A DNA stretch of 64,000 bases from Fragilariopsis cylindrus CCMP1102 (GCA_900095095.1 FMBT01000365.1:124001-188000), one strand, 5' to 3'. Shown: positions 46,290-58,650, counted from the stretch's first letter. Notes: generated by a model not told the origin, from the sequence alone. Numbers and translations are program-made.

Positions 46290-48251
46290 TTATCGAAGTT
46301 GTCCAGAATCGGCAATCGTAACTGGTTGTTTGTTTATTAAATTAAATTAAATTGAAAATCGGTGGACCAAACGAACGTTGTTAGTTAACTGAATTTTAAC
46401 ACATTCTACTTAAAACGACAGCAAAAAGACCAATACAAATTGATAATCCTCACCTTTTACGCGAGTAGTACCAGAATCGCTTCCTACTAGTTCAATTGCA
46501 GAAACTACATTCTGACCGGAGATCACCTAATCGAATTTAACAAAGAGAAAAGAAAGAGATCGTAAGTCTCTTTTCGTTTCATTTTTTTTAAGTCGTTCAG
46601 TTTCGTACTAACAGATTTGACTTGATACGATTGGACTAACTTGACTTACTTTTCCGAATACAACGTGTTTATCATCTAATATAATGACAGGATATACCAG
46701 AGAATTAAAATTAAATATGTATTGAGTGCAGTTTTTGTTGTCGGAGCTTGACTCTTAGAAGGAACATATATTTTCGAACTTACCTAGCCAAGCAGTTTCG
46801 GCAGTACATAGAAAGACTTTCAAATTAGAAAAACAAAACATAAAATCAAACCAGTGAGTAACACTCATCTTCAATGTTCCTTGCGATCAGTGTTCCCATG
46901 TAACGCTACCATTTAAAATATCAAGTAGAAAAAGCTTCTACAACAGGATTTGACAAGATCATCACTTACACTGAGACCCATTAGAATTAGCACCAGCATT
47001 CGCCCTTCACGTAACACAGCAAACAAGTATCATACGATATCAGGCAAAGAATAATAATGAGTATCAAAACGACTGTTTGTACTAAATAATCGTGGCGAGA
47101 TTATTGTAGCGTTCTTTTTCTGCTTTTCATTATTTCGTTACCTACATTGAAAGAATTCCTGTTCTATCCTCCCCGAGCAATATAACAAAGTATGATTGAT
47201 TCAAAGAGTGTGAGTATATTTGTTATAGTCAATTCCATAAAGAATACGAACAAAATAAGGACTTGATTGTTACCAAGTTGCAGTAATCACATACCCTGTA
47301 TGCTTCAATTTGACTTTTGGAAAAATAGAATGTCATCAGAAGAGATCGAAGAGAAATTGTGAGTGGAAAATTCACAAACACATTCGCACACACTCAAAAC
47401 CCAGGATGCAAAATGAGATTACATGTATCAGGGCTTTTATTACCACTGGCATTCATACGTACAGTTTTCGTCAGCGAATTTCTCACCGTAAATCTAGCAA
47501 AGAAATTAAGATAATCAAAAGGAAAAATATGTCAGAAATAAAACTCATTTAACTCCAGTTGAATCACACAATGATCTATGGAAGTACTTCAATATTCGAC
47601 ATCACTCACGCTTTCGCCACCTGTTCCATTTCCCCTAAAACCGCAGTAGTTCATAGCGAAAAAAAAGTAGAATTATATTAAGAAGAAAAGAGCAGCGACA
47701 CGAACGATCATCGAGATTGAAAAACGTTTTGATGAGATCATGGTCATACTGTACAAACAATAATAACATTCAAAGTTCCTACACATCTCCTAGATTTTTT
47801 CTCCTTGTTTATTTTTCTCTATTTTTACCTCGTAAAGTCGCCACCTTGGCACATGAATCCTGGAATGACTGCATATACATGGAAAGAAAATGAACGAATC
47901 AAGTCAAACCGTAAAACAAACAAAATGTTGAGCGGGATCGAAGTGTGTCATTCTCACAGATGTGTACGCTCAAAGATACACACGCACACATATATACCGA
48001 ATATATTATACAATGTGCGACATGCTCTTACCCCGATGAAAGCTTGATCCTTTAAAATGCAATGGCTTTCCACTCTTTCCACTTCCTTTCTCTCCAGTAC
48101 ACAACGCACGAAAGTTTTCAGCTGTCCTTGGGACGACATCGGCACGTAATTCCATTTCAATTCTACCTCTTGGGCTCCCACCGATAGAAATATCAAAAAA
48201 TACAACTGGATTAGAATCACTCATATTGTCGTTGTTATCGTCGTTAGTCAT
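46290..48251 (-). CDS. Cyclophilin-type peptidyl-prolyl isomerase, eleven exons
   Basis: Not visible as one frame. Exons: 48251-48032, 47868-47829, 47634-47610, 47493-47463, 47313-47295, 47164-47147, 47004-46970, 46816-46784, 46675-46650, 46526-46454, 46321-46290. All introns are GT-AG and all phases agree, giving 183 residues. Product: [124 protein letters not shown]. The catalytic Arg, Phe, Gln, Trp and His of cyclophilin A are all present. A one-residue difference in the exon 7 donor (CA|GTGTAAG or CAGT|GTAAG) was settled by phase. Cis-trans prolyl isomerase, probably cytosolic or nuclear. Confidence 0.9.
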
Positions 48252-48620
48252 CCTCTTGTTACAATGATGATGTGTTTTCTTTTTCGATCTATAAATCGTG
48301 GTCTGCCGATGTTATGTTTTCTTTCGCTCTCTCGAAAGATTTTCAAATGATGATTTTTATTTTGTAAGAAATTCACAAAAAAACCAATCTTAGTTTGCAG
48401 GGCCACGCTGAATCGAGTCCCGCATGAATTCAATTTTTCTCTGCGTCACTTTTTTCGCCATTTCCGCGAATGAGAATGTGAGAATCAGAAAAAAAAAGAA
48501 TAACAGATACTCCCACCGTTAGCTAAATCCATAATTTTCATTTCTAAACAACATCCACTTGAACAAGTATATTGAATATTGAGCACCACCACCACCCAAT
48601 TACAAACTATCTTCATCATC
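48252..48620. promoter_or_regulatory. Divergent intergenic region, cyclophilin / RAD7
   Basis: 369 bases between head-to-head starts. No specific element recognised. Confidence 0.4.
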
Positions 48621-50673
48621 ATGCCTCGTCGCAGCAACAGAAATACCAACGATGGCGATGGCGATCAAGAACCGGAACAAAAACAACAGGGCAACAGCGT
48701 ATCACAGGTCGTTCGAGATCGACAACGAGGTATGTGTTGTAGTAAAATGTATTAAAAAATACTCTTTCTAATTTTTTGTTCTAGATTATCTGGTACTACG
48801 TGTTATAGTATTAGTCATATCCCTGCCTCACATTTTTTTCCTCTTCTTTTTGACGTTTTGTTTTGTTTTGTATAGCCGTGGCGGAACGTGAGGCAGCTAG
48901 GTTCGTTGAAAAATCTTTGAAATCTTTTTATTTGGTAGTGCAATCGATCCCTTAATTCCTTTCAACGCGTCTCTAATATCTTATCTTATTTTCTTCCTTA
49001 TGTTTATATACAATAATAGGTTAGCGCGACCTGAGCGTTCAAACCGATCAGTACTGGCGCATGCAGATAAAAAGTTATCGGCTGTATCCAGTACTCCTTT
49101 TGGATTCTTTTCTTCGACCCAAAATAATGACGATGACGATGATGATGATGATAATGAGGAAGAATGGTGTGGTCCATTTTCAGTCGCTCGACAAATGATT
49201 GCCAAACGAGAAAAAGCGAAACGAAAAAGAGAAGAGGAACTTACGGAGGAACAACAAAAAGAACATCATCCACTCGACGGTATCATGGACGAAGTTAACT
49301 TAGAACAACAACGCAAGATACACCCATCAATGAAGTGGAAAAGTAACGTTTCTAGTGGTATGGTAACATCTACATATGCGAAACGCCAAAGACGAGTCGA
49401 TTTGACTAAAAGTGGGACAAGTCGTATCCCAAAACTATATGAACTCGCCGTAGAATTTTTGGTAGACAATTTTGACTGTGTTCCTGATACTTTGGGATAT
49501 ATTGACAACGACGTCCGACTTGCAATAGGTAAAGAATTGGTCGGACGGAATAAACTTGATGCGACGGCATTTGAAACGTTAATCAATCCAGCTGAAATAA
49601 TCGAAACATTAGAGATTGTAGATTGCGCGGGCATCCCTCAAGAATCGATGGCATCAATACTGGCACGTGCAACGTCGTTACGACATCTTTTGTTAACACA
49701 CGCGGGACGATGCTTTGGACCAAAAGCCATTAGAATGTTACTACCAGAACAGAATACTGGTGCACAACTATGTATTCTTTCTATTGCTGGTGCTTATCTA
49801 TTGGAAGATGAGGATGTAGCGAAACTAATTGAGGCTCATGATTCAACTCTACAATCTCTCGCATTTCAATCATGTCCTTTATTGGGAGCGAATTTTGCAA
49901 ATACGATTCATAGTAATAAGAATTTGTGTGGAAATTTGGTGGAATTTTCCTTACAAGATATGAAATTTTCAAATGATCATCTCAATATTATAGCAAATTC
50001 TAAGGACGTACTAAAAAGTTTAAAAAGTCTAACTCTAAAGTCCATAACTGGATTGACCGACGAGATTCTTGCGAAATTTTTAGAGATTGTCCACGAATCA
50101 CTTGAAGAATTGAATATAGCTTTTAATTATACAATGACGGATGCGACTCTATCATCGATTCGTAAATACAACCAGAACCTGAAAACCTTAGTATTGGATG
50201 GAAATAAAGATTTTACTGCGGCTGGATTAGAAACATTATTCACCCATCCACTTGAGGGATTACCACCTCCACCCAAACTTAATTATTTGAAACTAGCATC
50301 AATCGATCATGAAGCTGTAACTGACGACTTTTTGAGGTTAGTCACGGCGAGTTCGTCGTTTAATGGTCGTCACAGCCTTGTAGATATTGACGTTCAAGGA
50401 AGCACGTTAGTAACGGATCAGATGCTTGAACAGTTGGTTGAAACATCGGCGAGAACTTTACAGAATATTAATGTAAGTTATTGTCCACTTATAAGTGACA
50501 AGGGATTAGGATACATGGTCTCAAAAATGGGGAATCAATTAACGAAGATCAAAGTTTGGGGATGTGCTCAACTGACAGATGAATTCTTCGACGGGCACGA
50601 TCGCGTAAATGATGGTACACTCGAAATAATTGGTGCATGGATGAAGAAGAGTGGCACAAGCACTTTGCGATGA
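48621..50673 (+). CDS. RAD7: RAD7-like leucine-rich repeat protein
   Basis: Exons 48621-48729, 48876-48900 and 49020-50673 give 595 residues (phases 1 and 2). Rad7 pairs with Rad16 and works in global-genome nucleotide excision repair (family knowledge). N-terminus MPRRSNRNTN... basic and Gln-rich, AEREAARLARPERSNRS and an acidic run, then TSRIPKLYELAVEFLVDN, the start typical of Rad7. The C-terminal half is a set of Cys-containing leucine-rich repeats, for example LQNINVSYCPLISDKGL and LTKIKVWGCAQLTDEFF. A 25-bp microexon supplies AVAEREAA. Another LRR protein of AMN1/FBXL type is the alternative. Confidence 0.75.
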
Positions 50674-51050
50674 AATAACGATTATACTATACAATGTACA
50701 TACCTGTCAACATCGGTTCCTGGCTACTCTTTTATAGAAACGGGATATCATACACATTTACAAACAACAACTTAATGATCAGGTATATAATATCTGGTGA
50801 CCCGGGAGCTAGCAGATATTCGCATTACACAAAGTTTGGAAAATTCTATGAAACATACAAATTATCTTAGTCTATATTTTGATTTTAAAGTTCCTCGTCG
50901 TCAGATTCTACTTCTACGTCGTCGGTGATATTTTCGGAGGAAGAATCATTGGATTCTTCTTCGTCAATCTCCTCCTTTCTTCCTCCTCTTCTACGATGAA
51001 TGGTACTAGGGTCCATTTTATTACAGCACCTTCGTTAGAGCAACGTGTAG

Positions 51051-53521
51051 TCATGAGTTGTTTGCCCAACCAATACAATAATGATTGATATTCCGCGTCT
51101 TCTTTTCTTCTTCTCCTATATCTTCCAAATCTTCATCGAGGTCTTCATAGCTCTCGAAAAATTCTTCCCTCTTACCAAACCAATCTTCTTCGTCTAACTT
51201 ACCACGATGCGCTACACCCAGACACATGTAAGGTTCCTGAACCCTATTAGTGGAATTTACCCTTTTTTGCGTGTACAGTGGAATTACAGTGTGGATACTG
51301 CCCGCGGGAGCATCCTGGCCATTGCCAAATGATAAATACTGATTCCATCGTTTAACACAGGGATATACATGGACGGGTCCGCCTGGTTGGTTGTCCAATG
51401 ATTCGCCATCTAAACACCTTCCAGCTCTAATACCGTCCATCATTGTAAGAGAACACTTAGGACCGGTTGGCACGAATGATCCTGGCGTGACCGAAACTTC
51501 ACCAGAGTCACTAGAGATTAATAGATATCGTACACCAAAACAGTTTTTTAAGAATGTCAGCAAGTTTTTAGGCCAAAAGAAAAACATTACAGAGATATTG
51601 CTCTTCTCCACATGCAAATCTACACGTTATAGCACTTACAGCCGTTCTAGATTTCCATTTGAACTGCATGGTCCGATCGACCATCGAGTATGATTTTTAA
51701 CTTCTTCCAGTATAACTGCTCCTGTCTCCCATCCATTGGCTAATGTTGGAAGACCCAGTCTTGAAAACATGGTACTAATCTCACAGGATTGTAATTGTCA
51801 CCCAAACCAAGACACAAAGGATGTGAAGTGTTTACAGTGTCAGTTGCAACGATTAATACTCCATGGCCCTCTAACTTCATATTGTCTTCGGGTTTCTTTT
51901 GGTAGACAGCAAACTTTCGTCAGTGGCATTGGTAGTCGTAACATTACTAAGTTCTATTTCTTCTTTGTTTCTAATTTCATCAAGAGCATCCTTCACCCTA
52001 GAGTCGTAGGAATCAACAAACTTACGAGCGAATAGATCCCCAGAGAGCTCCAGTACATCCAGATAGTCCAATCCTAACGTTGTTGGCGATCTCCCACAGT
52101 GGTTTGGATCAGGCATCATACATTTCCGTTGGTCTCTTTTATCAAGATCTTGTTCATTTTCCCATTGGTCAAACATTAAATGTAAGAAGTTCCAATTATG
52201 ATGCTAGGAAAAGGAATAGTAATAAGATATCAAAAAAAGTAAATCATAGTGAGAATCGAATCGAAAATAAGTAGCTCAAAAGTTGTATATATATATATAT
52301 GTATTCAATCACCCAAACAACACATGATCGCCGTTCGTACCTTGTTACAAAAATGAGTATTTCGTAAAACCGTACCAAAGAAATTTTCATCTGCCACAAC
52401 TGCTTTTGAAATATAGTCTAGATATTGTCGGAGGAAGATTCCTTCCTCTTCTTGAGGATTGGCCAAATAATGAGCAAAATCCTTACTAATTATAAACCAT
52501 TGACTGGAAGTGTAAAAGTCGGCATTATTGAGTTCTTTGGTTATAACCGGCAACCTATGGATACGATGAAGTTGGTCGTCACATTCGACGTAGTAATTCC
52601 AGATAGATTCGGCAGGCCTAGCAGGTTTTAGGATTATATGCATAAATTAGCATCAATGGGATAGTCAGCAAGTGTGTTCCGTATACGTTGGTTGCTAACA
52701 ACTGGGTACGATGTACTAGCCATATGTACAAAGTGCGTAAATTGTATATCGTTTTGATCGATGTAATTCAGTATTTGAAGCGTCGCGTTTACCATACTGA
52801 AGCCACCCCAATTGACACGGACGCGATGAGGATGATCTAATACAGTAACTCGATCTCGTTTGCTAGCATATTCTTTAAGTTCTAAATAATTTTCCTCGTA
52901 TTTTCCGTCGATGTGCACTACAAACATTGTTGTTGGTTCATCGACAGCCTCAATGATTCGAATCGTCGCTTCTGCACTGTCATGGGCAAGAATACCATAA
53001 CACAAAACAATTTTGTCTGGTGTAATATATAGAGATCCCTCATTTGTTTCATTGCGGGGAGGTGTATAGGATCGATTTTGTACGTGACCCATATGTATCC
53101 CTTTGGGTAGATTGTTAAAATCCCATGGATGTTCATCTTCACAGGAAGAATCGAATTTCGTACTGGCGAAAGGAAGTGGTGTTTCGGTTGCAATTGCCTT
53201 CAAAAAATAACCATAATGTTCTGCGATCAACGCTCTACATTCAGGTGTGGTAGCTTTTTCAAAAAGTTTTTCAATCCGTCCAGTATTCTTTATATCTGCA
53301 GTGATTGCATCGACGACTAATGCTGCCGCTGTTGATGGATCACCCGAGAAATCGACATCTGTAAAATCTACAGTAGTTTTTTCTAAGTGTTCTTGATGTT
53401 CTGTCAAGGGAACGATTGTTGCTGTTGCTGTTGCTGTCTCATCCTGAGCGGTCGACGAATGTGACACCAGTATAAAAAATAGCAGAAGAAGTACCTTAGT
53501 TAAAGATAGAAGACCTTTCAT
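51051..53521 (-). CDS. GT14 glycosyltransferase with lectin-like tail, frame-broken
   Basis: Exons 53521-52341, 52203-51640 and 51510-51051. It begins MKGLLSLTKVLLLLFFILVS, a secretion signal or anchor. The GT14 core (core-2/I-branching or xylosyltransferase family, Golgi) has GILAHDSAEATIRII, FVVHIDGKYEENYLEL, RVNWGGFSMVNATLQILNY and, in exon 2, LSGDLFARKFVDSYDSR. Frame changes occur near 52645, 51916 and 51765, each a one-base shortage in an A or T run. Filling them makes all phases fit and gives 735 residues. The C-terminal part then reads like a ricin B beta-trefoil: PLCLGLGDNYNPVRLVPC, RCLDGESLDNQPGGPVHVYP and YMCLGVAHRG. Such a GT14-lectin fusion is inferred. The exact 3' end near 51051 is uncertain; an acidic frame at 50882-50970 may be a further exon. 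Confidence 0.75.
52285..52303. repeat. (TA)n tract in GT14 intron 1
   Basis: Short alternating TA run inside the intron between 52341 and 52203. Confidence 0.7.
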
Positions 53522-53917
53522 TCTGGAACTGCTGAATCAACCAAAAACCCGTCTTGACTGTATATTGTACACGGTAGCCGTGCTAACAGCGCCGTCGCAG
53601 TTCTCTAGTACCGCCCGACGTCCAAGGTACGATAAGTTCTCCGTATCTAGCTCTATGTAAGCGAGAGCAGTCTGGAGGGATCGAAGATGATCGGAATAGA
53701 AAGTTAGCTATGTGTTTTGATTATAATGTATTGTCATTGTTGGCATCGATGAAAGCAGTAGCCTTTGTTTGACTTTATTTTGTTGTGAATTTCTAAATTT
53801 CAAATCATAATTTGTTCCAGTGAATCCCGCGTGATTTATTTGATTTTGAATTTTGAATTTATACTGTACTTACCCTACTAAGGTTACCGTAAGTAAGTTA
53901 CTGTCATCCAAAATAAA
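53522..53917. promoter_or_regulatory. Divergent intergenic region, GT14 / sulfotransferase-like
   Basis: 396 bases, no specific element recognised; contains an ATACTGTAC variant near 53865. Confidence 0.35.
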
Positions 53918-55496
53918 ATGCTCACATCGGATCGACAACAAACCATAATACATAATACCAAAAACGACAAAGGGAAGAGAAGAGTGGACGACGGCGCAAA
54001 GATTTCTGCTGAATATAAGTATACATCGACTAAAGCAATGGGTAAGACTTCCGCCTCTCGAAGAGGAAAAAAGGATGCCAATAATGATTCGAACAAGAAG
54101 ATCAACGATAATGATGGCAATGATGAAACAACGCCAAAATCACCTCTAGAAGAATTACTACAGTTGGATGATTATTGGATTATTCTAAAAAATCATCGAA
54201 CCAAAATTTATTGGATATTAGTACTTGTTGGAATACCATACGCATTGAATCTGATATGGAAAAAATTGATATTACAACATCCACAGATTATTCTATTATT
54301 GCCATTGAATATGAATATTGTTAGACCATCCGTCGTACGACGAGATGATCCTCGTCAAGTATTAATCTTGGGTAGTATGATGTCATATTCTGATTCTGAT
54401 AATAATAATAATATGACATGTCGAAACAATTTCATAATGAATTTCATGGTTGATAGAAATTGGATATGAAAATTCCGATACATCATGGAATTTTGTACGT
54501 GATGGATCCATTTTGGATACATGGCATACGATATTTCGATAATAATAGAATGATGAAAATGACAATGACTTATCCGTAAATTATGTCGTTTAAAATATGC
54601 ATTAACATATGAAAGTCGTGACCGATACGGATTTGCGGAACCATCAATATTTGGGAATGAAACAAATCAATGTTCCATTTTGAATCCTGATTCACGTCGA
54701 TGCGAATTACCTGCTTGTGAAAAAACATTAAAAAAAGAATATGGTTGTGCTACTGCTACTGCTACTACTAAGTCATCATCATCATCATCTTCTTCTTCTT
54801 GTGATATGATGATGCCATTCCAAACAACTTTATTACAAACTCGTCAACCTTGGGCTATTGTACGATCATTAGTATACAAATATTGTTGGAGGAGTACCAC
54901 GAGTTCAAGTTCTTCTTCAACAAGAATAACATTGAAGTAGGACCAGTACAAGATAATATGCCATCATCATTATCGTCATTGTTTGAAGTATTAGGTTTGA
55001 TTCCTCCTACTCCTGACAATGATGACAATGATAAAGACAAGAACGAAAACGACAAGAATAATCATAATCATAATCATCATTGTGTAAATCAATTTATTGA
55101 TTATGTGTCTGGATATTACAATACAATTTTAGATAACAGCAATGCTAATAACGATTACGATTACGATACGACTGAGACCAAGACTAAGACTACTACCGGC
55201 TTAAAAAGTGGAATCACGATGTATAAAATCGAAGATGCATCACCGTGTGATGTAGCAAAGATGGCAGGATTATATGATCCAATTACAACAGTATATAAAC
55301 CAAATCATGAAATTGTAGCAAATAAATGTCGTTCGGAATAAAAGATAATGACAAAGATACTGAAGTGATGAAGAAAGACGAAACAAAAAAGATTATCTCC
55401 GTAAAACGAGATTTAATACCTTATACTACACCAGAACATATAACAAAGATGAAGGAATTATTTATTAGTTTGAATTATGAATACAATGAAGAATAA
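53918..55496 (+). CDS. Sulfotransferase-like P-loop family protein, multiple frame breaks
   Basis: The first frame (53918-54469) starts MLTSDRQQTIIHNTKN, has a basic tail, a TM helix IYWILVLVGIPYALNLIW and RQVLILGSMMS, a P-loop-like strand. Later frames carry the rest in order: EIGYENSDTSWNFVRDGS, LCRLKYALTYESRDRYGFA, PFQTTLLQTRQPWAIVRSLV (resembling the 3'-phosphate site of sulfotransferases), FIDYVSGYYNTILDNS, YKIEDASPCDVAKMAGLY and a C-terminal IKDNDKDTEVMKKD. I recognise this layout from unannotated diatom sulfotransferase-like proteins. At least five one-base frame changes occur, for example near 55335 where one G seems missing. Whether this is a pseudogene or an assembly problem cannot be told; the motif order and lack of large deletions favour the latter. 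Asn/Ser repeats are frequent. Confidence 0.55.
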
Positions 55497-55632
55497 AGAC
55501 TAAGATTGAATTAATTAAAACAAATAAAAACTATTTGCCTTCGTTGCAGTAAACTAGTTTAATTGAAGGGCCGTCTGGTAGTCATCGATACTTTATCCCC
55601 CCAATAGTCTATTTAATTTCCACTCGCTGCAT

Positions 55633-56658
55633 TCAGGTGGCTGGTGGTCCATTTGTTGCGGCGGTTGCAGAAGTTTTCACATTTCCCAATAGTTTGTGAT
55701 CAAGCGTAGCCATTACTAATTCCCCACTGAATTGTTCCCCCTCGGTCTTGGCTACAATTGGTTTCCCTCCCCAAAAGAATTGCATCGAGACTTGAAGCTC
55801 TTGATCTACAACTGCTTGCGAGCAATATTGTAGGAATGCTTTCAGTTCCTTGAGTGTAAATACCAAGACCACTTGCTCCTTCAAGTCTTCTGGAGGTGCA
55901 ACATTTTCATTTTCATTTTCGTCAGCATGTCCAACATAATTGACGTCAACTAAATCATCGTAGCTGACACTGGTTTCAGTTTTCAAAGATGCATTTAATT
56001 GACTTCGATTCAAACTCGATGTTGCTTCATCAGGAAGGTCGTCATGCGCAAAAGATACACTGGATACTAAACGATGAGTCTCATTGACCAATATAGCGAT
56101 TTCAACAGACCGTTTCAGAGGTTCCAGCATAGTTGATAATATGTTCGGTTGAATAATCAATTCCGATGCATTATCAGTTGATGTCACCGCCGCAACTCCC
56201 GCTGCGCTGGAATATCCCACCTTATGTGTTACACGGACTATAGAGCCGCCAAGCTTCTGTATCTGAAATTCGAAGGCTAAGTGATCGCCGATTGTCGTAA
56301 TATGCAAGTTCAAAACTTCCTTTCGTTGACGAATAACAGCTGCCATTGCCTTAATTGCAATTCGAACGGTCCACCGTTCATCATCATTATTGTTTGTCGA
56401 CGCATCATTTATCTTTCGTTTTCTTCTGCTGGATTTTGTTTGTGGTCGCTTCATGGACGTGGGGGCAGAGCTACATCGAGAGAAAAAAGTCGGCTCGAAG
56501 TGAAAACTACCAAATACAGATTTGGAATCATTCAGTGAACGAATACTACAACCCTCGATCGGGTCGAAGTCGATATAAATTTCCTTGCCGATTCGCGATA
56601 AACATCCAATAGCGGCGCAGAACGGTCGTATGGAATGTCCAGGGATAATACAGTCCAT
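55633..56658 (-). CDS. RAD9: Checkpoint clamp subunit RAD9
   Basis: Single-exon, 341-residue protein. It opens MDCIIPGHSIRPFCAAIGCLS with GKEIYIDFDPIEGCSIRSLN, FGSFHFEPTFFSRC, the Rad9/PCNA-like fold. The second half has EVLNLHITTIGDHLAFEFQI and VVLVFTLKELKAFLQYCSQ followed by MQFFWGGKPIVAK, the C-terminal PCNA-like strand. A Lys/Arg linker (KRPQTKSSRRKRKIND) may act as a nuclear signal. Rad9 forms the Rad9-Rad1-Hus1 clamp that signals DNA damage. The phosphorylated tail of the animal protein is short here. Located close to RAD7, with which it shares a DNA repair theme but no evident co-regulation. Confidence 0.9.
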   Translation of the reverse strand: MDCIIPGHSIRPFCAAIGCLSRIGKEIYIDFDPIEGCSIRSLNDSKSVFGSFHFEPTFFSRCSSAPTSMKRPQTKSSRRKRKINDASTNNNDDERWTVRIAIKAMAAVIRQRKEVLNLHITTIGDHLAFEFQIQKLGGSIVRVTHKVGYSSAAGVAAVTSTDNASELIIQPNILSTMLEPLKRSVEIAILVNETHRLVSSVSFAHDDLPDEATSSLNRSQLNASLKTETSVSYDDLVDVNYVGHADENENENVAPPEDLKEQVVLVFTLKELKAFLQYCSQAVVDQELQVSMQFFWGGKPIVAKTEGEQFSGELVMATLDHKLLGNVKTSATAATNGPPAT

Positions 56659-56890
56659 GGTAAATGTCTCTTATTGTGAAATCAATAATGAATGTTACGT
56701 TCCGGAAACAATAGTGTCATTGTTGTTACTATGTTTTTATTTTTATTTGAGAATTACCGTACCGTACAATGGCGCGGGCGGTAGGGACGTCCGGGAAACC
56801 TGTGAATTTACTACTTAAATTGTTGCTATATATTATTTGTTTGTATTTTTAGTCTCAACATTAGCACGGTATACCTACCTGTACTGTACT
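56659..56890. promoter_or_regulatory. Upstream region of RAD9
   Basis: Contains CCGTACCGTACAATGG near 56758 and an exact GTACTGTAC at 56881-56889 near the RAD9 start. Confidence 0.35.
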
Positions 56891-56899
56891 AGCATGACT

Positions 56900-57800
56900 T
56901 AGCATTTTCAAAGATCCTCTGGAGTAGTTTAAAAGTCTTATTTGACAAGTACATATAATGCTTAAGAAATCAATACAACAACAGCCACAACAAAGAGTTT
57001 GATTTTGGAAGCAAAGAACATAATATACACACTGCTACATTCATTTATTGTGTCAACGATTCCTTCCTTGGGGCTACTACAACACACAGCAAGATAAGAT
57101 GCATATAGCCACACAGTAGATTAGTTGTCTATATTATTTTCAGCATATATATTCATAATATGTATAAACACCAAGTTGTTGAGTAGTGTAACAACAACAA
57201 GTCTCAATTTGATAGTCATTTTTGTGTGTCTTCTAAATAATGTGACGATGATGGCTGGTATTAAACTAGACTATCAAAGATGAGACTGAATAAATATAAC
57301 AACAATATAAGAGAATACTACTGTGCTTTGTTTGGGATGCAGAAAAACAGCTCATCAAATGAAGCAAAGATTGCTGGGCATTGCTCAAGGTTTCATCATT
57401 GTTGTTATGTTGACTGCTTGCTTTTGTTTAATTGATGTGGAATAACAATATAATAGCCAACACCACTACCAAATTGAAGAAGAAAAAATTACTGTTCTCA
57501 GCATGAGACTTTTACACATGCTGGACTAACTGCTTGGAAAATTCTTCAAGATCAATCAATGAAAATTAATCAATCACTATGAGCCAGTTTGCTTACTAGC
57601 TTTTGCCTCATAAAACATTGCTATTGATTGATTCATCAAACAGTCCCAGGGTAAAGAAATCGGTTTTGTATGCATGTATTGATTGGGTACTTTTGAGTCT
57701 GCAAAGATTGTTGGACCAATAAGATCAAGCACTGACTTCCTTCCTAGGTCTATCTTTTATAAATTATGAATTTGAATTCAAAAAATAAACATTCTAGTAT
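56900..57800. other. CpG-depleted intergenic island
   Basis: About 900 bases with roughly three CpG in total, where adjoining DNA has many. No coding frame or named repeat. Same character as 17.2-19.9 kb and 26.9-27.7 kb; probably decayed methylated repeat DNA. Confidence 0.45.
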
Positions 57801-58650
57801 TGTACTTAAAGTACATGAGATAGCATTCGTAACGTTATTTCCCTGAAATATAACGGCGGGAAGTGAAAGGGAGTTACCTAAAAAACGTCACTTAAGCGAT
57901 TGCCGTATGGATCAGTTCTTGTATGATCACGAAATTTGGCCGTTGCGATAGTGGGAATTACAAAAGAACCCCGTTGTGTGTCACTATGGCGTGGTGACAC
58001 GTGCTACCCGGCACTAAACCGGGAGTTACAAAAAAAAACAATTTATTGTACGATAGTGGTGTGAAGTCTCCGTGTTACTAAATGTGCATCAGTTTCGTTA
58101 AGTGAAAGTTAACAACAAACGTACTAGAGCTAAATTTTGGATTCGCCTATATTATACCATTCGCGGCTTCGCCAGCAAGGTTTTCCTTCACTATTAGCTT
58201 GGCTTGTTTTCGTTCACTTGACTTGACTTGTTGTCGGTTGTCGTTCTCTTTCGTGAAGTAGAGTATAAACTGTAACAACGCACCTCGGTACCATCATAGC
58301 TACTAAGTAAAGAGATATTCAATTGATTGTTTCTTTTCGTCTGTTGAGAAAGTACAAGTACCGTGTTGCCGTTTTTGGAAATCAACTAACTGACTCACTC
58401 ATCAATGCACAACCGAAGAATTGCTATTAACCAGAAATGTATTAAGAGAATCCGTAATAATATGCACACAACTTCTTGTTTGAGTTAAGAATTACCAACG
58501 TACATACCATAATACAAGCAAATACAGTAGTACCGAAATACAAAAGCATTTGCATTGTTCATGGAAGTACCTTGAAATATACTATATCATATTATATTAA
58601 GTTAAGTTATATTCTACTAATTGAATACGCATCGTATCGACTACCGTATA
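57800..58650. promoter_or_regulatory. CpG-normal upstream region with hairpins
   Basis: Separates the CpG-poor island from the metallophosphoesterase. Two hairpins lie close together at 57978-58000 and 58007-58023, and GGGAGTTAC/GGGAATTAC occurs three times (57871, 57952, 58021). Function unknown. Confidence 0.35.
57978..58023. repeat. Pair of inverted-repeat hairpins
   Basis: First: GTGTCAC and GTGACAC with a 9-base loop (57978-58000). Second: CCCGG and CCGGG with a 7-base loop (58007-58023). Both are perfect stems and almost adjacent. Confidence 0.6.
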
